Shown here: piece after piece, positions 1-5,397 of the stretch
Layout of the letters: each line of letters opens with the position of its first letter
How positions within the stretch are numbered: position 1 is the stretch's first letter
NCBI GenBank assembly: GCA_024763185.1
Contig: JANTFY010000174.1
Coordinates: 1-5,397 of the forward strand
From: Gammaproteobacteria bacterium
GTDB lineage: Bacteria; Pseudomonadota; Gammaproteobacteria; GCA-001735895
Length of the DNA: 5,397 bases
Reading direction: 5' to 3'
The notes under the pieces: generated by a model
Seen by the model: only the letters and a program-made list of their open reading frames with translations
Told to the model about the DNA's origin: nothing
The model's database searches: none
Made by a program: the position numbers and the translations under genes

Positions 1-368
1 TTGCGCCATTTACGATACAGGTTGCGATCATAAAAGATACCTGCCGCAATATTCCAGCGCGGGTTTTCCAGCACCAGGTAGCTGGGATTTTCACCTTTAA
101 TTTCATCAAATGTGGTCGGCAGAATCTGCATAATGCCCTTCGCCCCCACCGGGCTGACGGCTTTGGAATCCAGGTTTGATTCAGCAATACCTTGTGATTT
201 AAACCAGCGCCATTCAAAATGTGGGCCGAAGTAACGTTTTGAATATTTTTTGAAATAGCGATCATACTTGTCGGTCCATTTGTCACTGTCAAGCTGGCGC
301 GCCTGTACCGGAGCGCTCGCCAGATTGAACAAAAACAGGACGAAAAACAATCGCTTACAACCACACAT
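1..368 (-). CDS. Exported lytic transglycosylase, SLT domain (partial)
   Basis: This is the N-terminal 122 residues of a peptidoglycan lytic transglycosylase; the rest lies beyond the left edge. Such enzymes cut the MurNAc-GlcNAc bond in the periplasm and leave 1,6-anhydromuramic ends. Residues 1-23 look like a Sec signal peptide: basic CKR, a hydrophobic core LFFVLFLF, and a likely cut after VQA. The SLT lysozyme-like fold follows: QGIAESNLDSKAVS (59-72) with E63 as the expected catalytic glutamate, then VGAKGIMQI (74-82), then NIAAGIFYD (106-114), all typical SLT motifs. No other domain precedes the SLT domain, so this is a small stand-alone enzyme and not the two-domain MltF type, although the motif style resembles the MltF catalytic domain. 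The ATG at 368 is the only credible start: upstream the frame reaches a stop without another start codon. No clear Shine-Dalgarno sequence is visible. It diverges from the ElyC-like gene, 36 bp away. Confidence 0.88.
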   Translation of the reverse strand, partial: MCGCKRLFFVLFLFNLASAPVQARQLDSDKWTDKYDRYFKKYSKRYFGPHFEWRWFKSQGIAESNLDSKAVSPVGAKGIMQILPTTFDEIKGENPSYLVLENPRWNIAAGIFYDRNLYRKWR

Positions 369-382
369 GATTCGAGTATAAC
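354..382 (+). promoter_or_regulatory. Candidate sigma70 promoter for the ElyC-like gene
   Basis: CTTACA (354-359, 4 of 6 matches to the TTGACA -35 box) and TATAAC (377-382, 5 of 6 matches to the TATAAT -10 box) are separated by the ideal 17 bp. Transcription would begin near 389, giving a leader of about 16 nt before the ATG at 405. The -35 box lies inside the first codons of the divergent transglycosylase gene. This is pattern matching by eye only, with no experimental support. Confidence 0.35.
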
Positions 383-404
383 GTGATATTGAGTTCCAGC
401 ACCA

Positions 405-1214
405 ATGGATGAGTTATTTTTTTACAGCTCTAAGATTGTCTGGATGTTGATGGCACCAGACAACCTGTTTGTTATTTTACTGGTAACCAGCTTGTTATTG
501 CTGTTATTCAGGCAAACCCGCAAGGGCCTGGCTTTACTTACCCTGTTAACTCTCAGCCTTTTATTGCTCAGTGTTTTTCCCATCGGCAGCTGGCTGCTTT
601 ACCCCCTGGAAAGTCGCTTTCAAAGTAACCCGTCTTTACCCGATCAGGTGGATGGCATTATCGTGCTGGGTGGTTCGGTTTTACCCCAGGGCAGCCAGGA
701 CTGGAATCAATTGCAAACCAACTTTGCCCATGAAAGACTGAGCAGTTTTATCCAACTGGCAAAACGCTACCCGGATGCGCGCTTATTATTTACCGGTGGC
801 AATGCCAGCCTCAATCGTAAACGGCCCAGCGAAGCCAACTGGGTCAAACCCTATCTCATTCAATCGGGCATAACAGAAGATCGTCTGATACTGGAAAACA
901 AGGCACGCAATACGGCCGAAAACGTCACCTTGTCTAAAAAACTGCTGGACCCCCAACCCGGGCAACAATGGATATTAATCACCACGGCCTTTCACATGCC
1001 GCGCTCGGTGGGTATTTTTTGCCAACAGGGCTGGCCGGTTATGGCTTACCCGGTGGATTATCAAACCGTGCCCAGCGAGATGTACCGGATGCATTTCAAT
1101 TTACTGGAACATGCCCGCAACCTGGCATTGGCGGCGCGTGAATGGGCTGGTCTGCTGGCCTACTATCTGACTGCTAAAACCGGGCAGCTGCTACCCACTG
1201 ATTGCCGACCTTAA
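405..1214 (+). CDS. ElyC/YdcF-family (DUF218) membrane protein
   Basis: A complete 269-residue protein of the DUF218 superfamily (ElyC, SanA, YdcF). Two hydrophobic segments (about 11-34 and 41-64) anchor it in the inner membrane, and a Rossmann-like DUF218 domain follows. Family motifs are visible: VDGIIVLGGSV (82-92), LLFTGGNAS (127-135), ENKARNTAEN (164-173) and TAFHMPRS (194-201, with H197 and R200). Length and the two-segment N-terminus match E. coli ElyC (about 259 residues), which is linked to envelope biogenesis and peptidoglycan synthesis at low temperature; the biochemical activity of the family is not settled. The ATG at 405 is preferred because it gives the usual short N-terminal stretch before the first membrane helix; ATGs at codons 14 and 16 would cut into that helix. 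The Shine-Dalgarno is weak (GAG at 391-393). The neighbouring transglycosylase fits an envelope role, but that link is inference. It ends one base from the oppositely oriented CoA-binding gene. Confidence 0.9.
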   Translation: MDELFFYSSKIVWMLMAPDNLFVILLVTSLLLLLFRQTRKGLALLTLLTLSLLLLSVFPIGSWLLYPLESRFQSNPSLPDQVDGIIVLGGSVLPQGSQDWNQLQTNFAHERLSSFIQLAKRYPDARLLFTGGNASLNRKRPSEANWVKPYLIQSGITEDRLILENKARNTAENVTLSKKLLDPQPGQQWILITTAFHMPRSVGIFCQQGWPVMAYPVDYQTVPSEMYRMHFNLLEHARNLALAAREWAGLLAYYLTAKTGQLLPTDCRP

Positions 1215-1215
1215 A

Positions 1216-1584
1216 TCATTCAAACATGCCGGTCTGGATCATCACCAGGGTACAGGCTTCCAGGGTATCAATGTCGTGAGATTGGTAGAATTCAATCAAC
1301 TGGCTGGATTCGGTACCGGGATTGAAAATTATCCGGCGTGGATTGATTGCCAATATATCCTGCTTGATCGGTTCATGACGCTGCGCATTGAGGTACAGGG
1401 TGATGGTATCGACCGGCTGAGTTATCTCTTTCACCGATGTGTATCCGGGCACATCGAGAATGGTGCGCCCGTTGCCCGATACCGGGAACACTCTGTGCCC
1501 CTGCTCCATCAGCATGACCTGAGCCTTGTAGGAATAACGCTGCGGTTTATGACTGGCACCTATAATGGCGACGCTTAAAGCCAC
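1216..1584 (-). CDS. Short CoA-binding domain protein (CoA_binding_2 type)
   Basis: A small single-domain Rossmann protein of 122 residues (124 if the GTG at 1590 is used). Visible hallmarks are an N-terminal beta strand and glycine turn VAIIGAS (5-11), KPQRYSYKA (13-21), a GHRVFPV strand (29-35), VDTITLYL (58-65), RRIIFNPGTE (83-92) and the terminal EACTLVMIQTG (109-119). These match the short COG1832/YccU-like CoA-binding family, which lacks the extra N-terminal helix of E. coli YccU. The family is thought to bind CoA or an acyl-CoA; no reaction is established, and none is evident here. Both candidate starts are GTG. I chose 1584 because the purine run at 1590-1596 then sits 5 nt upstream, a normal Shine-Dalgarno distance; with 1590 it would touch the start. 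It directly follows the 214-residue membrane protein gene, so the two are probably co-translated. It is cytoplasmic, with no signal peptide. Confidence 0.85.
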   Translation of the reverse strand: MALSVAIIGASHKPQRYSYKAQVMLMEQGHRVFPVSGNGRTILDVPGYTSVKEITQPVDTITLYLNAQRHEPIKQDILAINPRRIIFNPGTESSQLIEFYQSHDIDTLEACTLVMIQTGMFE

Positions 1585-1586
1585 TA

Positions 1587-2231
1587 TCACCCCCCTGTAA
1601 ACGATTTGAAATCAGCAGGTGAAGTGTATTCAAACATTTCCTTGCCATCGTTGTCGAGCATGATGCGCACACCCAGTTGCGGATAAAGCCACAGTTCTGT
1701 CGTTTCATCCACAGCCTGACGCGTTGCAGGTTCACCAAAACGCGACTTCAAATAATCGCTATCCATGCCCGAATAGGAAGGGATATAGGTCAGCGACTTG
1801 ATTTTACGTACTCCCTGCTCCATCTGTTTATCATCATGCAGGGTCCACTTATAGCTACCATCTTCAGTCTTAACCCGCTTGACACTGTGCTCTGCCAGTT
1901 TTTCAAGCTCTTGCTGAGAGGCATCCAGGTTGGCAATCAGGCGAGCCGAAAATGGTCCCATCGCCAACTTACCGAAATAGGCCTCAAGGTTATAGAGTCC
2001 CTCACTGTTTTGAAACAAAGCGATGCCATCCAGTTGACCAAACTGCTGACGTGCCTGTTCCAGGCTTGTTTTATTTAACACCACCCCGAATACTTCGCTG
2101 TGGCGGGCATCGTGAATCGTCACATGCCAGGGCATGTCCGCGGCTTCTTCCGGCGCTTTTTTCATGGTGGAATAAAACAGCAGCAAGGACAAGACCGTGA
2201 GCAGGGCGATAATTTTAAGTGCGAGTTTCAT
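1587..2231 (-). CDS. Membrane-anchored protein of unknown function
   Basis: A 214-residue protein I do not recognise. Residues 1-22 form a basic-then-hydrophobic signal anchor or uncleaved signal peptide (MKLALK, then a Leu-rich core), so the rest is probably periplasmic. There is no lipobox cysteine and the protein appears to lack cysteine altogether. The remainder is soluble and mixed alpha/beta in appearance. Two stretches resemble each other loosely: LEQARQQFGQ (57-66) followed by a Tyr/Phe-rich strand region to about 100, and SDYLKSRFGEP (158-168) followed by ELWLYPQLGVRIMLDNDG (179-196). A helix ending in FG, then beta strands, recalls SmpA/BamE-like (BLIP-type) folds, but this is only an impression. 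The ATG at 2231 begins the signal segment; a weak AAGAA lies just upstream. It sits 68 bp after the TRAP large permease gene on the same strand and touches the CoA-binding gene downstream. Confidence 0.75.
   Translation of the reverse strand: MKLALKIIALLTVLSLLLFYSTMKKAPEEAADMPWHVTIHDARHSEVFGVVLNKTSLEQARQQFGQLDGIALFQNSEGLYNLEAYFGKLAMGPFSARLIANLDASQQELEKLAEHSVKRVKTEDGSYKWTLHDDKQMEQGVRKIKSLTYIPSYSGMDSDYLKSRFGEPATRQAVDETTELWLYPQLGVRIMLDNDGKEMFEYTSPADFKSFTGG
1590..1596 (-). promoter_or_regulatory. Ribosome binding site AGGGGGG deciding the GTG start at 1584
   Basis: On the minus strand AGGGGGG is followed by TGATA and then GTG. It overlaps the last glycine codons and abuts the stop (1589-1587) of the upstream gene. 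The 5-nt spacing favours the second GTG (1584) over the first (1590). Because the site lies within the upstream coding sequence, ribosomes finishing that gene could re-initiate here. Confidence 0.5.
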
Positions 2232-2299
2232 GATTTCTTGATCGAGTCGTTAATAATTCGTATTTTAACCCGATTAGGTTGATCGCGTGTACGGATGCT
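2232..2299. other. Short intergenic gap after the TRAP permease gene
   Basis: This 68-bp AT-rich gap separates the large permease stop from the next minus-strand gene. Read on the minus strand it holds TAAAAT (2267-2262), a possible -10 box without a convincing -35. It also holds a direct repeat TTGATCG (starting at 2238 and 2279). No strong hairpin with a T run is present, so there is no clear terminator, and the downstream pair could be read through from the transporter operon or have its own weak promoter. Confidence 0.4.
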
Positions 2300-4960
2300 T
2301 TAAAAAGCCAGCGAGATATCCTTGTGCCGCGCCAGGCAAGCGGCTATTGATTCCGCCTGCTGCTCCTGCAGGCGACCCTGCAGCCTGAGCCCAATATTGT
2401 TTTTGATGACCGCGTTAAATTCGCTAAAGGCAGGCAGGGCTTCCTGTCGGGCCCGCGAACGCCAGCTTATTTCTGACTGCAACAAGGCAAGCGCCTGGCC
2501 CAATTCAACCTCGGCCTCGTTGCGGTCACCCGTTTTTTTCAAAATCCTGCGCGCTTTCGACAACGCGGATTTCGCAACATGGACATTGACCAGGTTCGAC
2601 AACGCGGTTTCCATCAACTTGATACTTTGCATCGCTACCTCTATCGATTGCTCCTGCATCTGTGAAGACAGTTTCTCAATTTGCGGCAACAGCTTTTGCA
2701 ATGCGTCGACACTTTCCATCATCAACAGCATTTGCTGAATGCCGCGGTAACTGTCATCCACATGATTGCGGTAGGCATACCTGGCCCGTTTTTCCTGGTT
2801 GCTCAAAGTTAAATACTGTTGGCGTAACGAATCCCATTGCTCAGGAATTTGTTTGTCAAGCTGCGACTGTTCCTGTTTCAGTGCATCGATGCGCGCGTTC
2901 AGCTTATCAACCTTGTCCGTATCCGGCTGGCCCGAATAACGGTTACGCTGAATGGCCTGCTCAAGATCCTTAATCTCGCCCTGCAGGTCTCGAATGGATG
3001 CCTCAATCTGTCGGGTTTGCCGATGCACGGGCTCATACCCAGGCACAAAGCTATCAAGTTCCGAGCGCGCACTTTTAACCAGGGCCACCCGCTCAAAAAC
3101 CTGTTCCATACCCTGCAGACTGTCTGAAAATTGCTGGCGGTAGGTTTCAGGAAAATAACTGACATCCTGTGTTTTGATGCTTGCCAAGGCGGTTTTGATC
3201 TTTTCCTTGTTGGACTGATAATGACTGAAAACCATGTCTTCCAGGCATAACTGCAGACGCGGATTATTAGGCGGCGGAGCCGTCTCCGAGGTCAGGTAAG
3301 TACGATTCGGCAGATAATTGATCAGGGTCGGATAAGCCCCGGCAATGATCAAACCAACGATCTGAAGCGCGATAAAAGCGGCCGCCCCTTTGTAGATATG
3401 CAGGGTTTTCACAATCGCGGGCGCCACCCCTCTTAAATAAAAAAGTGAAAAACCAAAAGGCGGTGTCAGAAACGAGGTTTGTATATTCATGCCCACCATG
3501 ACACCAAGCCAGACCGCGGTTACATTGGCCGAAGGATCCATCAGTAAGATGGGTGCCACAATCGGCACTACCACCACCGAGATCTCGATGAAATCGAGGA
3601 AAAAACCCAGCAGGAAAATGACCAGCATGACGACAACAAACTGCATCCAGAACCCGCCCGGCAGGCCCGTCAGGAAATCCTTGACCAGTTCCTCACCGCC
3701 AAAAGCGCGAAATGCAGAAGTCAGCATCGCGGCACCCAGCAATATAATGAACACCATCGTCGTGGTTTTGGCGGTATCCAGCATCACCTCATTGAGAATG
3801 TTATTGATTTTATAGGCACGCCAGATTGCCCAGCCCACCGCAAACAGCAAAAGCAAAACCATCACCGTGGCCAAATAAATACCCAACTGGTCATGATCCG
3901 TTTTGACATTCTTGATATTCAGGTCGAAGTTATGCAGCAACAGCGCCAACAGCAACACCGCAGTAATGGCTATCAATGCCGGGTAAAAAGAAAATCTCTG
4001 TCCCTGCGTCAAGCGGTAACTGCCCATCAGTAATGCGCCGATAGCACCAATGGCTCCGGCCTGGTTTACCGTGGCCACACCCAGGATAATGGAGCCGAGC
4101 ACGATAAAAATCAGTATCAGCGGCGGCAGCAGCGCGAGCAGGGATTGATACACAAATTGACGATCAAAGGCACCCTCATGTTCTACCGGCGGCGCCTTTT
4201 TGGGGTCGATCAGCGCCGTCACAAAAATATAAACCATGTACAAGCCAACCAGGATCAGCCCCGGTATGAAGGCGCCCATGAACATATCACCGGCACTGGC
4301 GGAGACCACATCGAAATCCGCCGGCATGGAATACTCTCCGGTAATTTCGCGATACTCCGCTTTACGCATGGTATTTGCCTGGTCGGCCGCACTGGATAGC
4401 TGGTCAGCAAGAATGATCAGCACGATGGAAGGCGGGATAATCTGCCCCAGGGTACCGGATGCGCAGATGGTGCCGCAGGCCAGCGGTTTTGAATAGTTGT
4501 TATGCAACATCGCCGGCAGTGAAATCAACCCCATGGCAATCACGGTGGCCCCGACTATGCCCGTGGTAGCCGCCAGCAGGGCACCCACAAACACAACCGA
4601 AATACCCAGACCACCCGGCACCGGCCCAAACAATCGGGCCATAGCCACCAGCAGGTCTTCTGCCACTCGAGAACGCTGCAACATGATGCCCATAAAAACA
4701 AATAACGGGATGGCAATCAGGGTATCGCGTTCGACTACCCAGTACAGACTGCGGAAATTGGTCACCCCGGCGCTGAGCCATTGATTCGGCCCGCCATGCG
4801 TAAAGAAGGCATCGGTATCACCGACAAACAGGTAACCACACAGTGCCGCAATCGCAATGGTAAGAATGGCCGAGCCCGGCAGTGCAAAAGCCACCGGAAA
4901 ACCGGAAGATAAAGCAGCCACCATCAACAGGAACAACAGCAGTAAAAAATAGATTTCCAT
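2300..4960 (-). CDS. dctM: TRAP transporter large permease (DctM/FcbT3-like) with C-terminal coiled-coil extension
   Basis: The large membrane subunit of a sodium-driven TRAP transporter, which imports organic acids or similar solutes delivered by a periplasmic binding protein. DctM signatures are clear: ASGTLGQIIPPSIVLI (168-183), the NQAGAIGAIGAL helix (299-310), and NIQTSFLTPPFGFSLFYLRG (492-511). The last is characteristic of the FcbT3 branch (mannitol/chloroaromatic type, COG4664), whose relatives include keto-acid transporters; the substrate here is unknown. Usual DctM proteins are about 430 residues, but this one has 886. Additions are a hydrophilic insertion (about 189-220), two extra hydrophobic segments (about 327-343 and 360-380), and a soluble tail after the last membrane helix (about 525-543). 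The tail starts with linker APPPNNP (561-567) and includes a heptad helical hairpin (about 648-725). The ATG lies 8 nt after the DctQ stop, with a weak GAG upstream, as expected in an operon. The transporter assignment is firm; the tail function is unknown. Confidence 0.93.
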   Translation of the reverse strand: MEIYFLLLLFLLMVAALSSGFPVAFALPGSAILTIAIAALCGYLFVGDTDAFFTHGGPNQWLSAGVTNFRSLYWVVERDTLIAIPLFVFMGIMLQRSRVAEDLLVAMARLFGPVPGGLGISVVFVGALLAATTGIVGATVIAMGLISLPAMLHNNYSKPLACGTICASGTLGQIIPPSIVLIILADQLSSAADQANTMRKAEYREITGEYSMPADFDVVSASAGDMFMGAFIPGLILVGLYMVYIFVTALIDPKKAPPVEHEGAFDRQFVYQSLLALLPPLILIFIVLGSIILGVATVNQAGAIGAIGALLMGSYRLTQGQRFSFYPALIAITAVLLLALLLHNFDLNIKNVKTDHDQLGIYLATVMVLLLLFAVGWAIWRAYKINNILNEVMLDTAKTTTMVFIILLGAAMLTSAFRAFGGEELVKDFLTGLPGGFWMQFVVVMLVIFLLGFFLDFIEISVVVVPIVAPILLMDPSANVTAVWLGVMVGMNIQTSFLTPPFGFSLFYLRGVAPAIVKTLHIYKGAAAFIALQIVGLIIAGAYPTLINYLPNRTYLTSETAPPPNNPRLQLCLEDMVFSHYQSNKEKIKTALASIKTQDVSYFPETYRQQFSDSLQGMEQVFERVALVKSARSELDSFVPGYEPVHRQTRQIEASIRDLQGEIKDLEQAIQRNRYSGQPDTDKVDKLNARIDALKQEQSQLDKQIPEQWDSLRQQYLTLSNQEKRARYAYRNHVDDSYRGIQQMLLMMESVDALQKLLPQIEKLSSQMQEQSIEVAMQSIKLMETALSNLVNVHVAKSALSKARRILKKTGDRNEAEVELGQALALLQSEISWRSRARQEALPAFSEFNAVIKNNIGLRLQGRLQEQQAESIAACLARHKDISLAF
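2303..3280 (-). other. C-terminal coiled-coil domain of the TRAP large permease
   Basis: This is a domain within the permease (residues 561-886), not a separate gene. After a proline/asparagine linker come mainly helical, highly charged sequences. Residues I652, I656, L659, I663, L666 and I670 follow a 4-3 heptad. After a polar turn (RNRYSGQPDTD, about 672-682), V684, L687, I691, L694, L701 and I705 continue the pattern. This suggests an antiparallel helical hairpin. A Met/Gln/Leu-rich helical region (about 739-808) and a further helix-rich end follow. Cysteines are at 572 and 875. I recognise no named domain in it. Confidence 0.7.
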
Positions 4961-4968
4961 GACCGGCT

Positions 4969-5397
4969 CTAGGGCTCCCTGTCAAGCGATGGCGAATCGG
5001 TGGCACAGATTATATTGTGTTCCTGTGGTGCCGAATCCTGCTCGGGCGAGGGATCGGTCAGTTCAGCCAGGCTGGCCAGTACGTAACTGACAAACTGGAT
5101 AATCATGGTTACCGCGAACACCACCAGGAAACCGGCCATCAGGTACTTGACATACATGCCGTACCCGCTTTGAGAAATCTCGAAACTGAGTAACGGACTG
5201 TTAATACTATGCCCCCGGCCGCCCATGCCCTGCATCAAAATAACCCAGCATAAAGGAATACCGAGCAATACACTGCCGATGATATTGGACCAGGCTTTCT
5301 TCACCCGGCTGAAACCCGCATACAACACATCGACCCGCACATGGCCTTCGTGGAACAGGGTGTAGGCACTGGCAAACAGAAACAGGGCCGCATACCA
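4969..5397 (-). CDS. dctQ: TRAP transporter small permease (DctQ/FcbT2-like), 5' partial
   Basis: The C-terminal 142 residues of the small membrane subunit that partners DctM; the start lies beyond the right edge. The open frame continues to the window end, and its first visible residues, WYAALFLFASAYTLFHEGHV, are conserved DctQ sequence. The internal GTG near 5340 is therefore just the valine of the GHVRVDVLY motif and not a start. RVDVLY, followed by a basic segment SRVKKAW and a hydrophobic helix (SNIIGSVLLGIPLCWVIL), is typical of the FcbT2 branch. A last helix (YLMAGFLVVFAVTMIIQFVSYVLASL) follows. The tail of about 30 residues is acidic, polar and Pro/Ser-rich (from TDPSPEQDS to the C-terminus). 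The stop is 8 nt before the large-permease ATG, so the two are one operon. The substrate-binding protein DctP is not seen and is expected further upstream. Confidence 0.92.
   Translation of the reverse strand, partial: WYAALFLFASAYTLFHEGHVRVDVLYAGFSRVKKAWSNIIGSVLLGIPLCWVILMQGMGGRGHSINSPLLSFEISQSGYGMYVKYLMAGFLVVFAVTMIIQFVSYVLASLAELTDPSPEQDSAPQEHNIICATDSPSLDREP

Noticed and set aside
375..380. TATACT on the minus strand as the -10 box of the transglycosylase gene
   Set aside because: Transcription would start at about the ATG itself, and no matching -35 box is found at a normal distance.
1276..1578. Plus-strand open frame opposite the CoA-binding gene
   Set aside because: It shows no recognisable motif and lies entirely over a minus-strand gene with strong family motifs.
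2238..2285. Direct repeat TTGATCG, two copies 41 bp apart, as an operator
   Set aside because: Seven bases repeated once in an AT-rich gap is compatible with chance, and there is no regulator gene nearby.
2259..2290. Inverted repeat AACC-CGATTA-GGTT after the TRAP permease gene as a terminator
   Set aside because: The stem is only 4 bp and no T run follows on either strand.
2899..3165. Second minus-strand frame within the coiled-coil region, considered as sign of a frameshift between a DctM gene and a separate tail gene
   Set aside because: The permease frame is continuous through the linker and the tail with a sensible heptad pattern. The alternative frame is rich in Arg and Cys and has no domain character.
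3489..3815. Open frame on the plus strand inside the TRAP large permease gene
   Set aside because: Its Thr/Ser/Met-rich composition is the antisense shadow of hydrophobic membrane codons; the minus-strand frame has clear DctM motifs.
4969..5340. DctQ starting at the GTG near 5340
   Set aside because: Upstream in-frame codons to the window end encode conserved DctQ sequence (AYTLFHEGHV), so the gene continues past the right edge.

Overview
The window looks like an ordinary bacterial chromosome segment from a Gram-negative proteobacterium, most likely a gammaproteobacterium, of roughly balanced base composition. This rests on the gene families (an ElyC/YdcF-like envelope protein, a TRAP transporter, an SLT-type lytic transglycosylase) and on signal-peptide style. 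The species cannot be named from what is visible. I found no RNA gene, insertion sequence, CRISPR array or phage gene. Coding density is very high, and no gene-free stretch exceeds about 70 bases.

Left part (1-1214): two divergent genes start only 36 bp apart. On the minus strand is the 5' part of a small exported lytic transglycosylase, cut by the left window edge. On the plus strand is a complete ElyC/YdcF (DUF218) membrane protein. Both belong to families tied to peptidoglycan and the cell envelope. A plausible sigma70-type promoter for the plus-strand gene overlaps the start of the transglycosylase gene.

Right part (1216-5397): four minus-strand genes in a row. In transcription order they are a TRAP small permease (DctQ, 5' end beyond the right edge), a TRAP large permease (DctM), an unrecognised membrane-anchored protein of 214 residues, and a short CoA-binding Rossmann protein. 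The permease pair resembles the FcbT2/FcbT3 (mannitol/chloroaromatic; COG4665/COG4664) branch. Its partner substrate-binding protein is not in the window and would be expected upstream, past position 5397. The last two genes are almost fused (4-bp overlap or 2-bp gap, depending on the start used), so they are probably translated together. The plus-strand ElyC gene and the CoA-binding gene end tail to tail with one base between them.

The most unusual item is the large permease. At 886 residues it is about twice the usual DctM length. It carries a roughly 30-residue hydrophilic insertion, an extra pair of apparent membrane segments in the middle, and a C-terminal soluble extension of about 325 residues. 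That extension follows a proline-rich linker and contains a clear heptad-patterned helical hairpin. This is the best candidate in the window for undescribed biology; the remainder is typical housekeeping or transport content.
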